From: Pseudomonas viridiflava
Lineage (GTDB): Bacteria > Pseudomonadota > Gammaproteobacteria > Pseudomonadales > Pseudomonadaceae
Assembly: GCF_900589395.1 (NCBI RefSeq)
Contig: NZ_UUIS01000001.1
Span: forward strand, 1-64,000
Length of the DNA: 64,000 bases
Direction: 5' to 3'
The notes beneath the pieces are model-generated. The model saw only the letters and a list, made by a program, of their open reading frames with translations, searched no databases and was not told the origin of the DNA. The position numbers were made by a program, and so were the translations under genes. This document shows positions 27,775 through 36,207 of this stretch, one piece after another (positions within the stretch are counted from its first letter, which is position 1; the number at the start of each line of letters is the position of its first letter).

Positions 27775-27790
27775 CTGTATGGATGTACAG
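27775..27790 (-). promoter_or_regulatory. LexA (SOS) box
   Basis: CTGTATGGATGTACAG matches the CTG-N10-CAG LexA consensus of gammaproteobacteria and sits just upstream of umuD. Confidence 0.95.
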
Positions 27791-28107
27791 TTAACGCTGT
27801 GACTCAAGCAGGGTCAATCTTTAATGTAGGAAATTTCGACAGGAGGCCTGTGATGAGCCGTGCAATTGGAGTCAGGAGGACGGGGCTACGCTCGAACGGA
27901 AGCTGACACGGCGCCGTAGCACCGATCGATGAGTCGAGGGGCAGGTGGTCGGAAGAAAGGTGGTTAATACGAGAAAAGGATTTGGCGGGCCGAGCGCCTC
28001 TAGCCGAGCGCCTCTGGCCGAGCGCCTCTAGCGGGCGGCGGGCAACTGGCTTTGGGTTGCTTGCGGTGTGATCACTGGCACGGTGTTGCGCAAACCTGCA
28101 CCCCCCG
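27791..28107. other. Intergenic region without a recognisable gene
   Basis: About 315 bases between the LexA box and the small membrane-protein gene. No credible open frame is seen; the only structure is a three-copy 14-base tandem repeat near its 3' end. Confidence 0.6.
27989..28030. repeat. Tandem repeat, 3 x 14 bp
   Basis: Three head-to-tail copies of GCCGAGCGCCTCTA (the middle copy ends in G instead of A) cover 27989-28030. Period 14, one substitution in 42 bases. Function unknown; such short arrays can arise by slippage. Confidence 0.9.
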
Positions 28108-28320
28108 CTAGCTCATCAACCTTCTGTGGATGAAGTAGGCGATGAGAAACTGCGCGGCCATCCAGCCAAGAAACAGGCAGGTCCGGGTTTCGCGATCGAT
28201 GTCTGGCACCTCGTACGAAACCCACGCCCCGACCATAATCAAGGCCAGATGTATAAGCAGCCCGAGCATGCTCCAGAATAACGTCAGGAAAGCAGTCAGC
28301 AATTCGTTTTTAAAAGACAT
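28108..28320 (-). CDS. Small two-helix membrane protein
   Basis: 70 residues from the ATG at 28320. Two hydrophobic stretches (LLTAFLTLFWSMLGLLIHLA running into LIMVGAWVSY, and CLFLGWMAAQFLIAYFI) are separated by the charged linker EVPDIDRETRT, with a basic C-terminus (HRRLMS). This suggests a hairpin inner-membrane protein. Not recognised. No strong ribosome site is visible; its membrane-protein composition is the main reason to keep it. Confidence 0.5.
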   Translation of the reverse strand: MSFKNELLTAFLTLFWSMLGLLIHLALIMVGAWVSYEVPDIDRETRTCLFLGWMAAQFLIAYFIHRRLMS

Positions 28321-28397
28321 GCCCGATTCTAGATTTTTTCGCATCGTCTGTCTTTGGCTAAAATCGCAAACCTGTTTTCCGGACCTGGGCAGACGCT

Positions 28398-28652
28398 TTA
28401 CTCTTCATCTATCAGGCTGTCAGTGCGCGCACTGCCATTTTCCCGGTTTGTCTGGGCATCCTGGTCAGAGCCTGGATTGCCTGGAGGTGGATTCCAGTCT
28501 TCCGGTTTTTGCTGGGCGCCCTGCCCTTGGGCCCCTTGCTTGGGCTCCGATTCGGCCTGCTCGATACCAGAGCCATGATCGTCTCCGGTATCGGGGGATT
28601 TTTCAGCCGGCCCAGGGTAAGCCGCTTCCGGTCCATTGTTTTCGATGGTCAT
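28398..28652 (-). CDS. Small acidic disordered protein
   Basis: 84 residues from the ATG at 28652, with AGGAGA 7 bases upstream, which fixes the start. The sequence is rich in Gly, Pro, Gln, Glu and Asp (for example EKSPDTGDDHGSGIEQAE and NPPPGNPGSDQDAQ), has no hydrophobic core and ends DSLIDEE. It is probably intrinsically disordered; similar small hydrophilic proteins are seen in Pseudomonas. Function unknown. Confidence 0.6.
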   Translation of the reverse strand: MTIENNGPEAAYPGPAEKSPDTGDDHGSGIEQAESEPKQGAQGQGAQQKPEDWNPPPGNPGSDQDAQTNRENGSARTDSLIDEE

Positions 28653-28999
28653 GACGATTCTCCTGATGGCGACGCAGGACATCTGCGCATGATAATCAGA
28701 GAAGTTGTACGCAACGGAAGTGCCTGGGTTTCGACGAATGGCATTCACCCGGCCTCACGCCATCAACGCCAAGGGTGTTGGCGCTAAAAGGGTTGCCGGT
28801 GGCTGGCACGCCTGGCCGCTCCTTGCACGCCGCTGCCATTCATGGAAGTCTTCTTGAAAAGGTGTTCTACATCATGATGAGTCAACACCTGGTAAACGCC
28901 TGACTAAAGCGTGGTCTTAAGCAATACGGCTACGCCAGAAGAACGAGCAGCCCAACGCAAGTTCCACCGTAGTCCAACCATCATGTTCAGGAAGCCTAG
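28653..28999. other. Intergenic region without a recognisable gene
   Basis: Between divergent small genes. Contains a hairpin (AACGCCAAGGGTGTTGGCGCT, arms around 28768-28786) but no gene I can support. Confidence 0.5.
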
Positions 29000-29305
29000 A
29001 TGGACGTTGAAGACGCTATCGATCTGGTGTGTGCAAGACTGGTAGAAGCTGACGCTTTCCGGGTAAAAATCCGTACCAGGGAAAAGCTGTGCAAAAACGA
29101 GGTCGATGAGTTGTTCACAGCCATTGATTTTCTGATCAGCCACTACAAGGGGCACGCCTTGATTCCCAAAAGACTGGCATCCGCTTTTGTCGACGTTTAC
29201 GTCGGCTTTAGTGTGAGCGATGCGTTTTTTGACGACAGTGAATCTCAATGGTACGAGGACATTGGCATTGCCCTGCAGGACAAAGCCTATGAATTGTTTA
29301 TTTGA
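29000..29305 (+). CDS. Hypothetical acidic protein
   Basis: 101 residues starting at ATG 29000 with AGGAAG 8 bases upstream. Sequence is soluble, helical and acidic (VEDAIDLVCARLVEADAF, ESQWYEDIGIALQDKAYELF), with VDVYVGFSVSDAFFDD in the centre. It is not recognised. Size, acidity and isolation would fit an orphan immunity-type protein, but this is speculation. Confidence 0.6.
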   Translation: MDVEDAIDLVCARLVEADAFRVKIRTREKLCKNEVDELFTAIDFLISHYKGHALIPKRLASAFVDVYVGFSVSDAFFDDSESQWYEDIGIALQDKAYELFI

Positions 29306-29405
29306 TGCAGCGCCCAGGATGAAACGTGGCAACGCCACAGGACCAGGCAGACGCCACCACCCTATCCGTCTTTACCTGCGGCGCCACTTTACCTGCGACA
29401 CAGCG

Positions 29406-30254
29406 TCAAGCGCAGGCAACGCGCGCCGTTTTCAATGCCAGATCGATAGCCGCAAAGAGTGGCCCAAGTTCTTTTTCACCGACCTGGGTCAGCGTGCCAA
29501 CCTTGCGGTCATTGACATAGAGATCACGCTTGACCAACTTGACGCTCTGCGTTTGATGCCAGAAGAACAGCCGGCTTGATTCCATCGACATTTTCATCGC
29601 GAAGGTTTTACGGCCCAATAACAGCCCCTCCTTTGCACCACCGAACAGCGTGTCGTCAATCAGTATCAGCACCTCGCCAGCCGTAAGAGTACCGCCGTAG
29701 GACGCCAGTGCCGCCTGCAGTTTTTTGGGGGGTATGTTGGGATTTACAAATGCACGCTCGGAGGCAAAGCGCTGGCCTGCCACGATCATGCTTCGAACAA
29801 CCTGTTGCACCTGACTATCGGAAAGCTCGGCAGGGCCCTCTGCGATTACAGAAGCGACACAGCCCTGTGCACGAACCACGTCGCGCCATTCACTCAACAA
29901 GGCAAAAAGATGCTGGAGGTCTTTTTTGTCGACCACGGACATGGACGTGACTTGCTGGTCGTTCAGGCAGACTTTTGCGCCCTTGGCCTCCAGCGTTTCA
30001 ACGTCCTTGAACGCATAGGGCTTCATGTCGGCGAACACTTCCTTGAAACGGAAGAAATCGTCTGCGATCAACCCACCTTCCTTGCCGCTGCCAAACACAG
30101 TGTCGTCGATCAGCACTTGAATAGTGGCCGGTTCTGCCGTGAGTTTGTACGAAGCGAGTGCATTATTGAGCAACCTGGACGGAATATGCGGCGCCACGTA
30201 TATCCGACGAGCCCCCGAATAGCGCTTGGCAGCAAAAAAATCCATCAACAGCAT
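29406..30254 (-). CDS. Protein with two tandem PH-like repeats
   Basis: 282 residues from ATG 30254 (AAGGAA upstream). The protein is an internal duplication: IPSRLLNNALASYKL ... VLIDDTVFGSGKEGGLIADD (about residues 24-67) recurs as IPPKKLQAALASYGG ... ILIDDTLFGGAKEGLLLGRK (about 165-215). Each copy continues to a segment like VKLVKRDLYVNDRKVGTLTQ (copy 2). The strand-rich DDTxFGxxKEG motif resembles bacterial pleckstrin-homology-like domains in uncharacterised proteins. No signal peptide. It sits beside a decayed integrase and could be a passenger of a former element. Function unknown. Confidence 0.65.
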   Translation of the reverse strand: MLLMDFFAAKRYSGARRIYVAPHIPSRLLNNALASYKLTAEPATIQVLIDDTVFGSGKEGGLIADDFFRFKEVFADMKPYAFKDVETLEAKGAKVCLNDQQVTSMSVVDKKDLQHLFALLSEWRDVVRAQGCVASVIAEGPAELSDSQVQQVVRSMIVAGQRFASERAFVNPNIPPKKLQAALASYGGTLTAGEVLILIDDTLFGGAKEGLLLGRKTFAMKMSMESSRLFFWHQTQSVKLVKRDLYVNDRKVGTLTQVGEKELGPLFAAIDLALKTARVACA

Positions 30255-30539
30255 TTACGCATTCCTTGATTTTGCCATCCGCCGCAAGCGAGCAGTGCAG
30301 AAGGGTTTGATCCAGCCGATTTGTCTTAACGCGCGCAGCGACCGAAGACCGGCCTTTAACGGCAGCTTTAACCGATACGGTTGCCGGCTGCACGATGAGA
30401 TCACTGGCATTTCAGGCTTTATCACTGAGCCACTCAATACAAAATGGCAACAGTGTCATCGTTTGCAGACCAAGGCAACGCAGTCATGAGGGTCACTGCG
30501 ATTGCCTTGAAGAGTGAGTAGCCACCCTGAATGCTATGT

Positions 30540-30852
30540 ACCTACCGCTGCAAGTCATCCGGCCAACGACCTGCGCGACATGGCGCACCAGATTCGATAC
30601 CGCCAGGAAGGCTTCAGGAATCGACAAAGCCCGCTTTCAGATGCGTGAGCAAAGGCAGCTACGGATAAGGAGTCAACAGGAAATATTCGCGAGGCCCGCG
30701 ATCAGCTGGGACATGCCATTATCGGCATGAGCGAATACGGCATCAGAATGCGAAAGGAAATGAAGGTGACACCGACAAGATGGGTTTTGCGGAAAAGAAA
30801 AATTTATTGCGGAAAAAAATCGAAGGGCTTTGTTGCTCAGGAAGAGCTGTAA
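30540..30852 (+). pseudogene. Phage/island integrase relic next to tRNA-Leu
   Basis: Frameshifted 3' end of a tyrosine recombinase. One frame gives DTARKASGIDKARFQM (about 30596-30643), as in integrases just before the RHDLRAK motif. A second frame from 30682 gives NIREARDQLGHAIIG, MSEYGIRMRKEMKVTPT and a lysine-rich tail to a TAA at 30850. QLGHA is the catalytic His region and the Tyr lies about 8 residues on. At least one frameshift and missing 5' sequence show decay. It ends 15 bases from the 3' end of tRNA-Leu, a common attachment target. Confidence 0.75.
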
Positions 30853-30867
30853 CCCGTGACCTAGACA

Positions 30868-30953
30868 TGGTGCCCCGAGCCGGGGTCGAACCGGCACGTC
30901 CATAGGACGAGGGATTTTAAGTCCCTTGCGTCTACCAATTTCGCCATCAGGGC
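30868..30953 (-). tRNA. tRNA-Leu (UAA)
   Basis: 86-base class II tRNA with CCA encoded. Acceptor GCCCTGA pairs with TCGGGGC; the anticodon loop CTTAAAA gives anticodon TAA; long variable arm and GGTTCGACCCC T-arm are present. Last of the Gly-Cys-Leu tRNA group downstream of pgsA. Confidence 0.97.
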
Positions 30954-31150
30954 ACAAATCCAAGAGCAGGGAATATATACACCCAAGCCACACTAATCAA
31001 GCGCCGAGAGCATTCAGTTGGCACCGGATGTTGCGTTTCAAGGAAAATAAACCCCTTTCAAATCAAGGCGCTACAGAAATCATTATCCTGTAGGCACATG
31101 CTTTGATGCCTGTGCGCATAACAGATTCAGAACCTCTACCGCCGTTAAAC

Positions 31151-31180
31151 AAAAAACCCCGCAGACGTTAATCTGCGGGG
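31151..31180 (-). terminator. Rho-independent terminator after tRNA-Cys
   Basis: On the minus strand CCCCGCAGA pairs with TCTGCGGGG around a 6-base loop, followed by TTTTTT. It closes the pgsA-tRNA-Gly-tRNA-Cys transcript and leaves tRNA-Leu to a separate promoter or read-through. Confidence 0.85.
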
Positions 31181-31189
31181 TCTTTATAG

Positions 31190-31263
31190 TGGAGGCCGAG
31201 GTCGGAATCGAACCGGCGTAAGCGGATTTGCAATCCGCGGCATAACCATTTTGCTACTCGGCC
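31190..31263 (-). tRNA. tRNA-Cys (GCA)
   Basis: 74-base tRNA with CCA encoded. Acceptor GGCCGAG pairs with CTCGGCC, discriminator T; anticodon loop TTGCAAA gives GCA. U73 and GCA are both cysteine identity elements. Confidence 0.97.
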
Positions 31264-31309
31264 TCAAACGTTCAACACCTATGAAACAGGCATTCAACGC
31301 ATCGTAAAC

Positions 31310-31385
<76 letters not shown>

Positions 31386-31450
31386 ATCGTCTTGATGTGC
31401 GCCATTCTATACACTCAAAACTTTTCGTCAACACCTTGATTCTAAAAAAG

Positions 31451-32017
31451 TTATTTTTTTTCCACCGTGGTTTTCAGATGCGGCCAGGCGGCCTTCAGAT
31501 ATTGCATCATCGACCACAGTGTCAAGCCGGCGGCAATCAGCAGCAATGCATAGCCCAGAACCACCCAGAATGTCAGCGCCGGCGGGTTGCCCAGCAAGAT
31601 CACCAACGCCAGCATTTGTGCGGCTGTTTTCCATTTACCCATACTGGAAACCGCTACTTGTGCGCGAGCGCCGATTTCGGCCATCCACTCACGCAGCGCT
31701 GAAATGACGATTTCACGGCCAATGATGACGGCAGCCGGCAGGGTTAACCACAGGTTGGCGTGCACTTGCACCAACAGCACCAGTGCCACTGCCACCATCA
31801 ATTTATCTGCCACCGGATCGAGAAAGGCACCGAAAGGCGTGCTTTGCTCAAGGCGACGTGCCAGATAACCGTCGAGCCAGTCCGTGGCTGCCGCAAATGC
31901 GAACACCAGACTGGCCGCCATGTAGCTCCAGTGATAGGGCATATAGAACAGCAGAATGAAGATCGGAATCAGTAAAACGCGCAGCACGGTAATCAGATTA
32001 GGGATATTCATCGGCAC
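31451..32017 (-). CDS. pgsA: CDP-diacylglycerol-glycerol-3-phosphate 3-phosphatidyltransferase
   Basis: 188-residue membrane enzyme that forms phosphatidylglycerophosphate, the committed step of phosphatidylglycerol and cardiolipin synthesis. The CDP-alcohol phosphotransferase motif is intact: [20 protein letters not shown] followed by LDPVADK (the DG-x2-AR-x8-G-x3-D-x3-D pattern). About five hydrophobic segments. It lies between uvrC and tRNA-Gly, the same order as in E. coli, 26 bases after uvrC. Confidence 0.96.
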   Translation of the reverse strand: MPMNIPNLITVLRVLLIPIFILLFYMPYHWSYMAASLVFAFAAATDWLDGYLARRLEQSTPFGAFLDPVADKLMVAVALVLLVQVHANLWLTLPAAVIIGREIVISALREWMAEIGARAQVAVSSMGKWKTAAQMLALVILLGNPPALTFWVVLGYALLLIAAGLTLWSMMQYLKAAWPHLKTTVEKK

Positions 32018-32043
32018 AACTGGCTACAAGGTGAGCGGGCATT

Positions 32044-33867
32044 CTACTCGCTATGCAGGTTGGCATAAATCGACTCTGCGAGCTTTTTACTGATACCCGG
32101 TGCTTTGGCGATTTCTTCGATACTGGCGCGTGACAATTCTTGCAGGCCGCCAAAATGCTTGAGCAGGTCACGACGGCGGGTAGGCCCCACACCGGCCACC
32201 CCTTCAAGCGTCGACGTACGCCGGGTCTTGCCCCGGCGGGCGCGGTGGCCGGTGATTGCAAAGCGGTGGGCCTCATCGCGAATCTGCTGGATCAGGTGCA
32301 ACGCCGGCGAGTCGCCCGGCAAAGTGAACTCATGGGCAGCGTCGTTGAGATACAGGGTTTCGAAGCCAGCCTTGCGCGTGACCCCCTTGGCCACACCCAG
32401 GAGAATCAGTTCCGGCACCTGCAGTTCGTCAAGCACCTCACGGGCCATGCTCAATTGGCCCTTGCCACCATCGACCAGCAGGATATCGGGCAGCTTGCTT
32501 TCACCACTCTTGATCTTGCTGAACCGCCGCGTCAGGGCCTGATGCATCGCGGCATAATCGTCACCAGCCGTCACACCTTCGATGTTATAGCGGCGGTAGT
32601 CAGACTTGATGGGGCCCTCAGGCCCGAATACCACGCAGGAGGCGACTGTCGCCTCGCCACTGGAATGGCTGATGTCATAGCATTCCAGACGCTGCGGCGG
32701 TAGATCCAGGTCCAGCGCCTGCGCCAGCGCCTCGAAACGCGAAGCCACATGCAGTCGGTTGGCCAGACGCGCCGACAGTGCCTGTTCGGCGTTGGTCACT
32801 GCCAGTTGCTGCCAGCGCGCGCGCGTACCGCGCACCCGATGACTGATGCTCAGCTCACGCCCCCTGGCCTCCTGGATCGCATCGATCAGGGTCGGGAAGT
32901 CCTCGTGAACCACGTTGACGATGATTTCAGCAGGCAGCTCACGGTCAATGCCACTAAGGAAGTACTGGGCCAGAAACGCCGACATCACCTCCCCCACTTC
33001 CTCTTCTATACCCACCTGCGGGAAAAAATTCTTGCTGCCCAGCACTCGCCCGCCCCTGACACTGATCAGATGCACACAGGCACCGCCCGGGTTGACGAAA
33101 GCGGCCACCACGTCCACGTCGCCCGTGCCGCCTTCCATGCTCTGTTGATCCTGGACACGCCGTAGCAGCGATACCTGGTCACGCAACTCGGCCGCACGCT
33201 CGAAGTCCAGCGCCATGGCCGCCTGCTCCATGGCCGTATTGAGTTCATCGCTCAAGGCATTGCTGCGCCCCTCCAGAAACATCACCGAATGGCGAACATC
33301 CTCGGCATAGACTTCAGGCTCGACCAGCCCCACGCAAGGCGCCTTGCAGCGCTTGATCTGATATTGCAGGCAGGGTCGGGTGCGATTCCTGTAATAGCTG
33401 TCCTCACATTGACGCACCTGGAAGGTCTTTTGCAGCAGACCAAGACTTTCGCGGATCGCACCGGCACTCGGGTAGGGGCCAAAGTAACGGCCCTTGCCTT
33501 TCTTCGCACCGCGATGAATGCTCAGCCGCGCAAAGGCGCCATCTGACAGATACACGTACGGATAGGATTTATCGTCGCGCAACAGGATGTTGTAGGGCGG
33601 ACGGCTCTCTTTGATGAGCGTCTGTTCCAGCAACAAGGCTTCGGTTTCATTGGCTGTGATCGTGGTTTCGATCTGAGCGATGCGTGCGACCAGCGCACCG
33701 GTCTTGGGTGCCTGGCCGGTTTTTCGGAAGTAACTCGACAGGCGATTCTTGAGGTTCTTGGCCTTGCCGACATACAGCAGCTGCCCCAGCGCATCGAACA
33801 TCCGGTACACGCCAGGACGACCGCTGCAGGTTGAAAGAAAAGCACTGTGATCAAACAATTGGGTCAT
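32044..33867 (-). CDS. uvrC: Excinuclease ABC subunit C
   Basis: 607 residues with the full UvrC layout: GIY-YIG nuclease ([20 protein letters not shown], about residues 16-35), UVR motif ([20 protein letters not shown], about 205-225), the RNase H-like 5' nuclease region ([19 protein letters not shown], about 398; [12 protein letters not shown]) and two C-terminal helix-hairpin-helix motifs ([33 protein letters not shown]). It makes both incisions in nucleotide excision repair. 14 bases after gacA, the uvrY-uvrC arrangement. Confidence 0.97.
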   Translation of the reverse strand: MTQLFDHSAFLSTCSGRPGVYRMFDALGQLLYVGKAKNLKNRLSSYFRKTGQAPKTGALVARIAQIETTITANETEALLLEQTLIKESRPPYNILLRDDKSYPYVYLSDGAFARLSIHRGAKKGKGRYFGPYPSAGAIRESLGLLQKTFQVRQCEDSYYRNRTRPCLQYQIKRCKAPCVGLVEPEVYAEDVRHSVMFLEGRSNALSDELNTAMEQAAMALDFERAAELRDQVSLLRRVQDQQSMEGGTGDVDVVAAFVNPGGACVHLISVRGGRVLGSKNFFPQVGIEEEVGEVMSAFLAQYFLSGIDRELPAEIIVNVVHEDFPTLIDAIQEARGRELSISHRVRGTRARWQQLAVTNAEQALSARLANRLHVASRFEALAQALDLDLPPQRLECYDISHSSGEATVASCVVFGPEGPIKSDYRRYNIEGVTAGDDYAAMHQALTRRFSKIKSGESKLPDILLVDGGKGQLSMAREVLDELQVPELILLGVAKGVTRKAGFETLYLNDAAHEFTLPGDSPALHLIQQIRDEAHRFAITGHRARRGKTRRTSTLEGVAGVGPTRRRDLLKHFGGLQELSRASIEEIAKAPGISKKLAESIYANLHSE

Positions 33868-33881
33868 ATTCAGGTTCGGCT

Positions 33882-34526
33882 TCAGGCGCTGGCATCGACC
33901 ATACCGTGACGCACCGCCAGCAACGCCAGTTCTACATCACTGCTGATCGAAAGCTTTTCAAAAATACGATAGCGGTAGGTATTGACCGTTTTCGGTGACA
34001 AGCACAGCTTGTCCGAGATGGCCTGGACTTTCTGACAGCCCACGATCATCAGGGCAATCTGGATCTCCCGTTCGGACAACAGATCGAACGGCGAGTTGCT
34101 CTGTTCGGGCTGGAATGACTTGAGCGCCAGCTGCTGGGCGATCTGCGGGCTCAGGTAACGCTGGCCGGCAAACACCTGGCGAATGGCCTGGACCATTTCG
34201 GTCAGACCTGCGCCCTTGGTCATGTAACCGGCAGCCCCCGCCTGCAACAAACGCGTCGGGAACGGGTCTTCTTCACAGGCGGTCACTGCCACCACTTTCA
34301 TTTCCGGATGGCTGCGCAACAGCTTGCGCGTTGCTTCAAGACCACCGATGCCCGGCATCTTGACGTCCATGAGCACCACGTCCGGCTTCAGATCACGCGC
34401 CTTTTTCAGCGATTCCTCGCCCGAGTCTGCCTGGCCGACGACTTGCAGGCCATCGATGTCGGCGAGCATGCGGGTTATGCCTGTACGCACGAGATCATGG
34501 TCATCGACAACTAGCACCTTAATCAA
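33882..34526 (-). CDS. gacA: Response regulator GacA/UvrY
   Basis: 214 residues from TTG 34526, the start used by Pseudomonas gacA; this gives the expected (M)[17 protein letters not shown]-terminus. The receiver phospho-acceptor is Asp54 in [10 protein letters not shown]; the C-terminal LuxR-type helix-turn-helix is [17 protein letters not shown] with [19 protein letters not shown]. With sensor GacS it drives the Rsm small RNAs and thereby secondary metabolism, biofilm and motility. It precedes uvrC and pgsA in one minus-strand operon. An ATG at 34550 is possible but adds residues not seen in GacA. Confidence 0.96.
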   Translation of the reverse strand: MIKVLVVDDHDLVRTGITRMLADIDGLQVVGQADSGEESLKKARDLKPDVVLMDVKMPGIGGLEATRKLLRSHPEMKVVAVTACEEDPFPTRLLQAGAAGYMTKGAGLTEMVQAIRQVFAGQRYLSPQIAQQLALKSFQPEQSNSPFDLLSEREIQIALMIVGCQKVQAISDKLCLSPKTVNTYRYRIFEKLSISSDVELALLAVRHGMVDASA

Positions 34527-34797
34527 GGATATACCTCGCGAAACAGTCATAGCGATGCCAGCCACCCTGGCAAGGACGATAAGTCGAACCTGGATTCTGG
34601 CATACAAAGATTGATGCAGGGTGGTGCGGCAAGACAGCCACCTGCGACACGGCATAACAGGATCGCATGACCCGTCAAGGGCCCGACTCACCCTCGACAG
34701 GTGGATAGCGTTGACAACAAGCTATCACTCATGAGGCCTGATACCAGAGAAAAATATGCGTTCACATGCAAAATGCGCCCAATGGGCAGATTGGCCA

Positions 34798-35199
34798 TCA
34801 GCTCTTGTCCAGAGCATCCGACGGCTGTTTTTCAAGGAGCGGGCGATCAAGCACAGGCTTGGCGACCGTTTGTGAAGTGCACAACTCGGCCATGGTAGTG
34901 GTCAAGCGACGAATTGCATCCTGATCTTCCTTGTGCAGTGTCCTGTAGCTGCCCAGTACCTTTTCCTCGGCAAGACTGAGGTTGTCGAGAGGTATGGGAG
35001 TCGGCCTTCCAGTGAGCACGTATAGAACGTCGACCCCCTTGGCGGCCACCGCCGCCAGATAGTCGGCCTTGGGGGTGCGGTCACCGCTTTCGTATTTGCC
35101 CTGAGCATTGGCTTCAACGCCACCGATTTCACCAAAGGCTCGCTGGGACAATCCGAGACGTTCGCGCTCTTTCCTTAGCCGGTATCCTATTCCACTCAT
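34798..35199 (-). CDS. XRE-family (CI-like) transcriptional regulator
   Basis: 133 residues from ATG 35199. An N-terminal Cro/CI helix-turn-helix is clear (IGYRLRKERERLGLSQRAFG, then GVEANAQGKYESGDRTPKADY). The rest (AEEKVLGSYRTLHKEDQDAI) is helical and lacks the S24 peptidase half of a full CI repressor. It diverges from a small Cro-like gene at 35282 over an 82-base region with dyad symmetry, so this looks like a compact phage-type switch kept on the chromosome downstream of gacA. Confidence 0.85.
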   Translation of the reverse strand: MSGIGYRLRKERERLGLSQRAFGEIGGVEANAQGKYESGDRTPKADYLAAVAAKGVDVLYVLTGRPTPIPLDNLSLAEEKVLGSYRTLHKEDQDAIRRLTTTMAELCTSQTVAKPVLDRPLLEKQPSDALDKS

Positions 35200-35223
35200 T
35201 TGAATGCACAACCCTATTGACCA

Positions 35224-35275
35224 CACTCTTACGAGTGGTAAAATCCTGACAAAATTAAACTTACTTGAACGGTTT
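35224..35275. promoter_or_regulatory. Candidate operators of the CI/Cro-like pair
   Basis: CACTC-TTAC-GAGTG (35224-35237) is a perfect 5-bp dyad in the divergent promoter region, and TTGAAC is repeated at 35266 and 35274 close to the + gene start. Spacing suits repressor binding to both promoters. Confidence 0.45.
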
Positions 35276-35281
35276 TGAACT

Positions 35282-35512
35282 ATGCCCGTAATTCGCACCC
35301 CTGCACAAGCCAAGGCCTGGCTTGATCAACAGGGAAAATCTGTTCAGCAATTCGCGCGAGAAAATAGTGTCGACCCTGCAACAACCTATCAGGTGTTGGC
35401 GGGCCGCAAAAAGGGCCGACGCGGAGAAGCGCACAAGGTCGCGGTTTTGCTGGGGATCAAGGAAGGCATCATTCCTGATTCGCCAGGCAGTCCAGAGCCG
35501 GACAGTGAGTGA
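35282..35512 (+). CDS. Small DNA-binding (Cro/Cox-like) protein
   Basis: 76 residues. TPAQAKAWLDQQGKSVQQFA followed by SVDPATTYQVLAGRKKGRRG reads as a helix-turn-helix in which the second part is the recognition helix, then AHKVAVLLGIKEG. This is the small phage-type DNA-binding protein found opposite CI-like regulators in Pseudomonas. Divergent from the XRE gene, with which it probably forms a bistable pair. Confidence 0.8.
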   Translation: MPVIRTPAQAKAWLDQQGKSVQQFARENSVDPATTYQVLAGRKKGRRGEAHKVAVLLGIKEGIIPDSPGSPEPDSE

Positions 35513-35747
35513 CACGCCTTTCTTCAACGTAGGCATATAGAAGCGTTCTCCATTTTCAGGGTCATGATCCCGCTGTACAAATCGACTTTTCTGACAAAGT
35601 CTGTCGACATTTGTAAACCCGTCGTGTCATCAGCGTCTTCTCGCCACCAAACGAACGACCTATGACCTCGATCATCACGATTGAATTCTTCAATTGCTGT
35701 ACACCCATTGCTGAAGTAAGCTCGCCTGCAACCACGGAGACTTATCA

Positions 35748-35882
35748 ATGCTGCGTCCTACTACCACCTTAGCTCAACACCTTGCCGACAGCCCGGCCGC
35801 GGTCGTTGGCCTGGTAGTGGCGCCTGTCTGCGCAATGGTCAATTTCTATTTTGGGTATTGGTTTAGCCACTGGCGCGCCTGA
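35748..35882 (+). CDS. 44-residue small membrane protein
   Basis: ATG 35748 follows GGAGA by 7 bases. It encodes a 44-residue peptide with one hydrophobic helix (AAVVGLVVAPVCAMVNFYFG), an N-terminal polar segment and a basic/aromatic C-terminus (YWFSHWRA). A strong ribosome site before it and a strong terminator after it support a real single-gene unit. Function unknown. Confidence 0.65.
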   Translation: MLRPTTTLAQHLADSPAAVVGLVVAPVCAMVNFYFGYWFSHWRA

Positions 35883-35932
35883 TACCCGACATCGGCGCCC
35901 TGCTTCACGGGACGCCAACCAGAGAATTCTCA

Positions 35933-35970
35933 ACCCCCGGTCGGCTCCCCGACCGGGGGTTTTGTTTTTC
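35933..35970 (+). terminator. Rho-independent terminator
   Basis: ACCCCCGGTCGG pairs with CCGACCGGGGGT, followed by TTTGTTTTT. It follows the 44-residue gene and precedes the aromatic leader peptide by about 45 bases. Confidence 0.9.
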
Positions 35971-36014
35971 CGGCCATCGATAATCCGAACACATTATTTT
36001 CAAGGACACCGCTC

Positions 36015-36167
36015 ATGACCTACTTCACTTATTACCGCAATGACTACGGCTTTACCTGGCGATTTAGCAACCTCCGTTCGGGACAACCTGCCGCCTCCGT
36101 TCGGTCACTGCCTGGTGGCAACTCATCCAACAGAACTGATACGCCCCCTTGTCGAACACCTTTATAG
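36015..36167 (+). promoter_or_regulatory. Tyr/Phe-rich leader peptide upstream of DAHP synthase
   Basis: A 50-codon frame (ATG 36015, stop TAG 36165) with AAGGAC just upstream. Its first 17 residues read MTYFTYYRNDYGFTWRF: four Tyr, three Phe and one Trp, with eight aromatics in 17 codons. It lies 40 bases before the first enzyme of aromatic amino acid synthesis. This is the pattern of a ribosome-stalling attenuator. An 11-base repeat (CCTCCGTTCGG at about 36069 and 36095) and a GCGGG-ATAG-CCCGC hairpin (about 36177-36190) follow. There is no obvious T-run terminator, so the mechanism may be translational or rho-linked. Confidence 0.7.
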
Positions 36168-36207
36168 GCGCGTCTGCGGGATAGCCCGCCGCCCAGGAAG
36201 CCAGTCC

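Noticed and set aside
27989..28030. CRISPR array
   Set aside because: Only three contiguous 14-base units with no spacers and no cas genes.
28904..29338. Minus-strand protein opposite the 101-residue gene
   Set aside because: The plus-strand frame has a good ribosome site and a soluble-protein composition; the minus frame does not.
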